Assembly: GCA_903813345.2 (NCBI GenBank)
Contig: CAIIXF020000012.1
Coordinates: 1,717,318-1,777,317 of the forward strand
Source: Owenia fusiformis
Lineage: Eukaryota > Annelida > Polychaeta > Sabellida > Oweniidae
Reading direction: 5' to 3'
Length of the DNA: 60,000 nt
Shown here: piece by piece, positions 54,348-60,000 of the stretch
How the letters are laid out: every line of letters starts with the position of its first letter
How positions within the stretch are numbered: position 1 is the stretch's first letter
Notes under the pieces: model-generated
Databases searched by the model: none
Seen by the model: the letters and a program-made list of their open reading frames with translations, nothing else
Told to the model about the DNA's origin: nothing
Translations under genes and position numbers: made by a program

Positions 54348-55390
54348 TGCTGTGTTGAAGGATGGCATTGTACCAGCAATCCCTGTCAAAATGGCGGGGA
54401 ATGTACCAGTGATTTAGTTGCCTGGTATTGCGATTGTGGAACAGGGTGGACTGGCCTCGACTGTTCCTTAATTGGTAAGGAAATTTTCGATTTATTAAAG
54501 TTGATAGAACGTCATCACAATTTAAATGCTTAATTTTCATTGGTTCATTAAAAAGTCAGTCATACTGACTATTGACCGCTAATGTACTGTTGACCGTTAC
54601 GATACTAGCTACCGATGTACTATTGACAACTATTGAACTCTGAATTTATTTTGTTGTAGTGAAAATCTCATGAAAAAATATAAACAAAAGTCAAATTACA
54701 AAGAATAAGAACTTGCGACTGGCTCCTAATTACTCGTAATCCGTTACAACTAATTATTAAATTCAAATTATTTATATTTGTCCAAATTTTAGATATTCAA
54801 GTTTCACATATGTTTACAGTAAAACTTTACATCTGGACATGAAGGCGATTTGCCCCAATATGCAACCATGTCCATTCACGGTATGCGTATTTATGAAATA
54901 AACCTATTGATTAAAAAAATTAACAAATCAAGTTCATATGTTCCGAATGATTTTACAGATGATTCAACAGTAGTGACCACGCCAGGAACGACAAACGCCT
55001 CGACAATCCGAAGTGTACTAACCGATACGTCACCGTCAGCATCTTCATCAGATGATCCCTTTACGGGCGCATCATCTACCATTGAACACGCAATAACAAC
55101 AGTAGCTAGTACAACAATAGACATAACTGCAGAGACAATAACTAGTACAACATGGAGTGCTACAACAACTGTAACACGTCCGTCAACTGCATCAAGCACA
55201 AACAGAGAAAGTGATCTGGAAGAAACCTCAGTTGGAATTAGTAGGTCAACTGCTCCGAGCACAATTACAGAAACGGCTCCAGAGCCAACCTCCAACGCGT
55301 CAGTTCAGACTCCTTCAGGCCAAGCAGATGTAAACTCTACCAGGGACCTTCAGGATGGAATAAATGTTACGTTTCCAAAGCTTTCAGTAG
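54300..55390 (+). CDS. EGF-domain/mucin protein, first two exons (3' incomplete)
   Basis: Exon 1 (54300-54474) encodes a signal peptide (MNAWFYVIMVAHALTLCCVE) followed at once by one complete EGF domain with six Cys: CTSNPCQNGGECTSDL, WYCDCGTGWTGLDC. Donor ATTG|GTAAGG leaves phase 1; exon 2 (54959-55390, acceptor TTTTACAG) joins in phase 1 and is a Thr/Ser-rich mucin segment of about 143 residues (DDSTVVTTPGTTNAS, ending ...VTFPKLSV) with several N-glycosylation sites (NAS, NVT, NST), again leaving phase 1 at GTATGT. No later exon (membrane anchor) could be recognised up to 60000, so the gene is incomplete. The signal peptide plus mucin layout mirrors the lectin receptor upstream. Probably secreted or surface-anchored; function unknown. 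Confidence 0.8.
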
Positions 55391-56264
55391 GTATGTCATA
55401 CTCGTAATTTACTATTTTTAAAAATGTAAGGTTTCATCGGGCATCATTTCCTGGATTCTTCGCCCTGCACACTCTGCATTCGTTTGACATAACTTCGTCT
55501 ACACCCTTCTGATCTAGAAATTTCAAGATTTTCACAAACTCTATTTTTTAACTCAAAATATCCTCCGACGAATTTCGTGCAGAAGCTTCATTTTGTCATT
55601 GCATGTGCTGATTGATTTTGTCTGCGAATGACAAGCAGTTTTTGAGTTAGAAAATGAATTTTTCAAAAGTATGGCAAGTAATTTTAGACAGGTCATATAT
55701 ATCACCGTGACTACTTTCTCAATTTGAATATGATAATCTCATAACGCTAGTGTGTACACCGTATTTTCCATAACACAGGGGGAGCCGGATGCCCCCTTGG
55801 CGTTTCCAAAGTTGAAGAGAAAAGTAAGATACCGTGTTATAGGATATTCAAAACTCTCTAGAAGGTATTTTAGAATATCAAAAAGAAGGTCAAATTGGGT
55901 CAAAAGTAGGTCATAGTACCAAAGGGGGATTTCATTTTTCAAATGCAAGAATTCGTGTGGAGGGGTCGGGGGAATGATGTTTTTCATCCAAAAACATCAA
56001 TGCACACTTTAAAACATTTTATTAACTATAAGATTGCACCATATAATCTTCCAAAAAAATATTATCATTTTCAAGGATTATCTATGCATGAACACTCAGG
56101 TATTTTAATCTTTCAAACTTCGGAGGGTTGGCAATCATTTGATAATCAACGCTTTTGAATAATATAAATGCTGCTTTAAATAGGTTCCATGTATGCGAAT
56201 AATTTCTCAAATTGTGTAAACTGTACACATTCCTTAATCCCTAGAATTTTCTCTTTGATGAATT
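55391..56264. other. Intron or intergenic, no recognised feature
   Basis: No exon with a hydrophobic anchor compatible with phase 1 was seen. Short frames on both strands (55739-55987, 55943-56158) look like chance. Confidence 0.5.
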
Positions 56265-56690
56265 TCCCATAGTAGTCCAATGGTCCTTTTTGTTCGAAAA
56301 TCGTGAATTTATTTGAAACTAATTTTTCGAGGTCATACGTGTATTTTAATAAGCGATTATTCACACCATTTTATAGCATTCATCCTCGCATGTTTTTGCC
56401 GAAAAAATAGGAAAATTGGTTAATAGATTAGCGAGAAATAAACTCATCCACGCATGATGTTTCAATGGTTCAGAGAAAGATGCATTTTAAAATTTTAGTT
56501 CTCATACCAATGGTACAATAATATTTATAACATTATATTTTTCCTTTTAACCTTATTTGACAATCAACGTTGGTTTATTTCTTAAGTTTAGCAAATTAAG
56601 AAGAGTTTGACATGGAAAAAATCAAGATTATTTTGCAACCTGAGTGATGTCACGATGCGGTCACTTAGTTTGCAAACTATTTTTGATATG
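56265..56690 (+). repeat. Dispersed repeat family, copy 2
   Basis: Shares TTTGTTCGAAAATCGTGAATTTATTTGAAA-like, TAGCGAGAAATAAACTCATC-like, GGTTCAGAGAAAGATGC and GATGTCACGATG words, in order, with 59112-59600 and the inverse of 19653-20215. Non-coding. Confidence 0.55.
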
Positions 56691-57393
56691 CTAAAACATT
56701 GGATGTGGCATATTAAATATGACATTATATTATTGAAATAGTGTGTCCTTTGATCAATCTTTACATTGGTGTGAAAAAGAAAAATCGTTTGCATTGTATA
56801 GTGGAATATTTGATGATTGAAAAATTTCAACTTTTATTTGAAAAAATAGCGGGAAATTTGAATATCTGAGAAATGTGAAGCTGACAACATTTTTTCAAAG
56901 ATATTTTTTTCAAAAATATCTAAAAACAACTTTTAAAGTCGTGACAAAAAGTGAATGAATGAAAAAAATATTTTCAAATTTACATGTGGACTGTTTTTGA
57001 AGTTCCGTTTAAATATGATACTAATGAAAAAAGAAAAATCGTACGTTCGAGGTTCCGACATTTTGTTACCGAAACGGACCGTTTCTGTAACAGCGTAATC
57101 GAGTGGAGTACCTGTGAATTTGGCCCATTTATTTACTCTTTTATGTCAGTTACTCTCTTATTGAGTGTTAGTATTAGTCAATTAGTATTTTCATTTAGGT
57201 AACTCAGTCAACTTAACCCCAACTCACGCCAAACTAGTACTATTCTAGTTACAACTATGTTTTTGGAATTAATGGATCATAAGTAACCTTTTAGAAGCAT
57301 AATAAATAATGTATAAACTATGAAGTGGTGTCATTTTGTCTATGGTTAATGAAAAGTTATCCAATAGACAGCCTATTTCGACATTAATGAGCT

Positions 57394-57403
57394 TATATAT
57401 ATA
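57394..57403 (+). promoter_or_regulatory. TATA-like box before the GPCR
   Basis: TATATATATAA lies about 45-50 bp before the ATG at 57447. A start site 25-30 bp downstream would make that ATG the first in the mRNA and exclude the upstream in-frame ATG at 57405. AT-rich context makes chance occurrence possible. Confidence 0.35.
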
Positions 57404-57446
57404 AATGGTAGTATATTTTACAACGCGAATAATACAGCTTTTGAGG

Positions 57447-58598
57447 ATGGATAACGTTACTCAAGATGTTGATATGGTACAAAATACAACTATAGTAGAA
57501 AACATAGAAGGACGATTTACGGTAAATTCATTTGTCCCATCAGAAGAGCTTATTGGATACGGTGTGGTTTGCGGCACTGGCGTTTTGGGAAATTCATTTG
57601 TTGCGTTTGTCTTTTTAAAATCCGAAAAACTCCGACATAAGATAAACAATATGCTTATAATTCATCAAAGCGTTATAGATATGATTGCCGCCACGTTCAT
57701 TTTGCTGAGTAAATCATTCATCAGTATGGACTGGATTGCTAGACCCGGACCACTTGCAACATTTGTTTGTCGAATATGGTTGTCGGAATATATACCATGG
57801 GCAATAATGAATGTATCAACATGGAACCTTGTCACATTGACGATTGAGCGATACATTGCGATACTTTACCCAATGACCTACAAAACTCTAGTCACCAAGA
57901 AACGAATACGAATTGTGATGGCAATGGTTTGGATACTGCCCTTTATAAACGAGGCATATCAGATAGGATCATCCGTTTTGAGGGGATACGATTGCTCGCT
58001 ATGGTCACGATGGATAAACCACTCTTTCCATACGAGCTTTGCTGTCTATTTATATATCGTAGAATATTTTATACCAATCTGCATACTCATCTTTTGCTAC
58101 ACCAGAATTCTAGTAAAGCTACACAAAGAAACAAACTCCCAGCTTGGATCGGAAGAAAGGAATCTACAAATGGTTCGATCAAGAAATGCCGTCATTCGTA
58201 CCCTCATTTTAGTCGCCGTGGCGTTCTTTACATGTTATACGGGCGAATCTACATACGTTGTATTACGACGTGTCGATGTCATACAAAGAGCTTACGATTC
58301 ATTATATAATGTTACGGTCTGGCTTACGTTTTTCAATTGTAGCATCAACCCAATTATCTATTCGTTTAGTCACATTGGTTTTCGCAACGCTGTGAAGGAG
58401 ATGTTTAATGATTGCAAATGCAGAGGTCCAACATCAACACAGAATATTGTCACGGATGTTGCAATGGAAAATACAACTGATGTCACGTCTGGAACAGTTG
58501 TTTCGAATGCAACATCAACACAGAGTATTGTCACGGATTGTGCCATGGAAAATAAAACCAATGTCACGTCTGGAACAGTTGTTTCGAATGCAACTTAA
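57447..58598 (+). CDS. Intronless class A (rhodopsin-like) GPCR, orphan
   Basis: Seven-TM receptor of 383 residues from the chosen start (MDNVTQDV; an in-frame Met 14 codons upstream overlaps a TATA-like box). The N-terminus has N-glycosylation sites (NVT, NTT). Landmarks: LGNSFVAFVFL (TM1 Asn), SVIDMIAATF (TM2 Asp), FVCRIWLSEY with the extracellular Cys, LTIERYIAILYP (ERY in place of DRY), MVWILPF (TM4 Trp), YDCSLW in loop 2, YFIPICILIFCYTRI (TM5 Pro), LILVAVAFFTCYTGES (TM6 without CWxP), and NCSINPIIYSFSHIGFRNAV (NPxxY and helix 8). The C-tail ends in two 27-residue repeats (STQNIVTDVAMENTTDVTSG type). Single-exon structure and the diverged TM6 fit lineage-expanded invertebrate orphan receptors; ligand cannot be inferred. 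Same strand as the EGF/mucin exons, 2 kb downstream. Confidence 0.93.
   Translation: MDNVTQDVDMVQNTTIVENIEGRFTVNSFVPSEELIGYGVVCGTGVLGNSFVAFVFLKSEKLRHKINNMLIIHQSVIDMIAATFILLSKSFISMDWIARPGPLATFVCRIWLSEYIPWAIMNVSTWNLVTLTIERYIAILYPMTYKTLVTKKRIRIVMAMVWILPFINEAYQIGSSVLRGYDCSLWSRWINHSFHTSFAVYLYIVEYFIPICILIFCYTRILVKLHKETNSQLGSEERNLQMVRSRNAVIRTLILVAVAFFTCYTGESTYVVLRRVDVIQRAYDSLYNVTVWLTFFNCSINPIIYSFSHIGFRNAVKEMFNDCKCRGPTSTQNIVTDVAMENTTDVTSGTVVSNATSTQSIVTDCAMENKTNVTSGTVVSNAT
58430..58592 (+). repeat. 81-bp in-frame tandem repeat in GPCR tail
   Basis: ACATCAACACAGAATATTGT at 58431 recurs as ACATCAACACAGAGTATTGT at 58512 (period 81 nt, 27 codons), preserving the frame. The repeat multiplies Ser/Thr positions in the cytoplasmic tail, the region normally targeted by receptor kinases and arrestin. 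Confidence 0.9.
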
Positions 58599-58970
58599 AT
58601 TTGCATAAGTAAGTGCATTAACCTTCAATTTATTTAACGAGGGTCGGAAACCGCTAAACATGGGAATTTCGCACGAAGGCAATGTTAGTCTACAAGCAGG
58701 AGTAGATGACGTCATAGACATGCAATTTATTCCAACACTTGAGCTAAAATTAGCCAAATCAAAGAAACTCTAGCGTCACAAGATCATACCAAAAGGCATA
58801 TGATGATTCATAATGATAATGGATGCCCAAATGAAAACAAACTCCAAACTTATCGCCTACATAAAGTACATTGCACTGAGCCAGAGCATTACGTTTACGT
58901 TACGCAGTTCATGACCAGATATCATGAGGGACGTGTTATTGCTTAACTCCGCCACGTCACACTGTCCATA
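58599..58970. other. GPCR 3' flank, nothing recognised
   Basis: No clear AATAAA close after the GPCR stop and no coding similarity. Frames on the minus strand here are incidental to the GPCR tail and its flank. Confidence 0.45.
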
Positions 58971-58974
58971 AACA

Positions 58975-59112
58975 TTGAAACAGAAAGATGCACCGTAACT
59001 CCCATAGACCAGAGGTTGTGTCCATAAAAGTCAGTCTGTTGAGACAGAAATTCACATTTTAGTTGAGTGTCAATTGTATGTAAATAAACGATGTAATCTG
59101 TTTGCCAAATTG
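58975..59112 (+). pseudogene. Decayed LINE 3'-end fragment
   Basis: After a frameshift, plus-strand translation of about 59029-59110 gives SVETEIHILVECQLYVNKRC then NLFAKLLKAP, matching the vETExHfLxeCplY.xxR segment of LINE ORF2 C-termini. Upstream RLC(P) near 59011 may be the first Cys pair. It is interrupted and short, and abuts the dispersed repeat starting GTTAAAGGCCCC. Confidence 0.5.
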
Positions 59113-59600
59113 TTAAAGGCCCCATATAAAGTTTAAACCACTTTGGCTTATATTAGACTTACCCCAATGTTATAAAAATGTATGTGAAACTTTTCCATTT
59201 AATTTGAAAATTGTGATTTTGAAGGTCTGTTTTGTTCGAAAAATTGTGAACTTATTTCAAATAATTTTTTTTGTTATCACCCGCATATATTATAAAAAGT
59301 AATGCACATCAATAGATAGCATATATCGTAAACTATTTTATGTTGGAAAGATTAAGAAGATTGGTTGATGAATGAGTGAGAAATGAACTCACAAGTGCAG
59401 AAAAGTGGTTCAGAGAAAAGGGCAATTAAAAATTTGAATTCTCATTGAAACCAGGAATTTTTTAAACATGATAAACACTTCTTAATTAGTATTTGCCTTA
59501 AATATTGTTTTATTTTGATGAAAATTGATGAATTTTGGAAATAATTGTTGCACCCTAAATGACAGCAAAGTGTAACCTGATGACGTCACAAATATTAAAA
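59112..59600 (+). repeat. Dispersed repeat family, copy 3
   Basis: Begins GTTAAAGGCCCCATATAAAG and contains AAACCACTT, TTAGACTTACC, GAGAAATGAACTCACAAGTG, GGTTCAGAGAAA and TGATGACGTCACAAATATT, in the same order as copy 2 and the inverse of copy 1. Confidence 0.55.
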
Positions 59601-59897
59601 ATGCTATGCATGCACTGCCTCCAATAGGTTGGCATCGGCCGGGCACTATATCAATATTAATTTTCATTTATCGTTTTAATGTAATAATGCTATGGAAACA
59701 TTAGCTATTAGAGACATAAATAAATAAAACTACTACTTCCGCCACCACCACCACTACTACTACTTTCAGAAATAGAACCAGTTTAAAACTATAAATGGAA
59801 TTTTTGATATCATGGACATCAGTCTTTATATTTTTATTTATGATTCTAATATGACTGTGATGTTTAATTTAATATTTGCACTAAAATGTATATTGTA

Positions 59898-60000
59898 CAA
59901 GGGTTGTTCAAAAAGTTTTGCACAAATATATCTAATTATGTAAATAATGGATCAATCTTGTTCTTATTCGGTAAGTTTGTGCCCCCATCTTATACGTTTA
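59898..60000 (+). mobile_element. Possible left end of a mariner-like element (runs off window)
   Basis: TA followed by CAAGGGTTGTTCAAAAAGTT resembles mariner-type terminal repeats (CxxGGGTTGTxCAAAAG) and the element at 48057. The other end is outside the window. Confidence 0.4.

Noticed and set aside
54161-54358. 65-codon Cys-rich frame spanning both 114-bp copies
   Set aside because: Out of frame with the signal peptide and EGF; openness comes from the duplication of one short open stretch.

Overview
This is a eukaryotic, AT-rich, repeat-dense genomic window. Genes are split by GT-AG introns, non-LTR retrotransposon and Tc1/mariner remnants are everywhere, and there is no operon structure. 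Coronin, a C-type-lectin/mucin receptor, an EGF/mucin protein and an intronless class A GPCR, together with CR1/Jockey-type LINEs, point to a bilaterian, probably marine, invertebrate (lophotrochozoan or ambulacrarian). I cannot place it more finely from sequence alone. Four protein-coding loci lie on the + strand and one apparently intronless gene lies on the - strand inside an intron.

Layout. 1-9.5 kb: no coding exon recognised; a 4.6 kb segment bounded by inverted repeats (2043-6652) that holds further hairpins, then small TIR elements. 9.5-18.4 kb: nine 3' exons of a type I coronin (419 residues reconstructed; the roughly 66 N-terminal residues lie further upstream). Three of its exon/intron junctions have been locally duplicated into the introns. 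18.4-26 kb: repeats, including a 135-148 bp satellite full of AGGTCA half-sites, a third copy of a Harbinger-like MITE and a decayed Tc1/mariner element. 26.05-41.93 kb: a large membrane lectin receptor, made of a signal peptide exon, a C-type lectin domain over four exon positions, a Thr/Ser mucin exon, then one exon with the transmembrane helix and a tail of about 650 residues. One CTLD position is occupied by two tandem 80-nt exons (31397-31476 and 31515-31594) that look mutually exclusive: same phase, same length, 38-nt separating intron, and double inclusion or double skipping breaks the frame. Its introns carry minisatellites, MITEs, a nearly intact LINE ORF (31875-34802) inserted into a 20-bp minisatellite, and the nested antisense gene (36679-38409). 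42-54 kb: TE-rich, with a dead mariner, LINE fragments, several hairpins and a 1 kb-arm inverted duplication (44408-46995). 54.3-55.4 kb: the first two exons of an EGF-plus-mucin secreted or membrane protein, whose first exon and upstream region are tandemly duplicated. 57.4-58.6 kb: an intronless rhodopsin-class GPCR with a repeated C-tail.

How the genes relate. The lectin receptor and the EGF/mucin protein share the same modular design (signal peptide, phase-1 extracellular modules, mucin stalk) and lie 12 kb apart on the same strand, suggesting a small cluster of cell-surface or immune-type recognition genes. The most interesting system in the window is the alternative CTLD loop: the two exons keep the QPN motif and the cysteines but swap the preceding loop (SNKK/NLRS versus ANWW/GSLI), which would give one receptor two binding faces.
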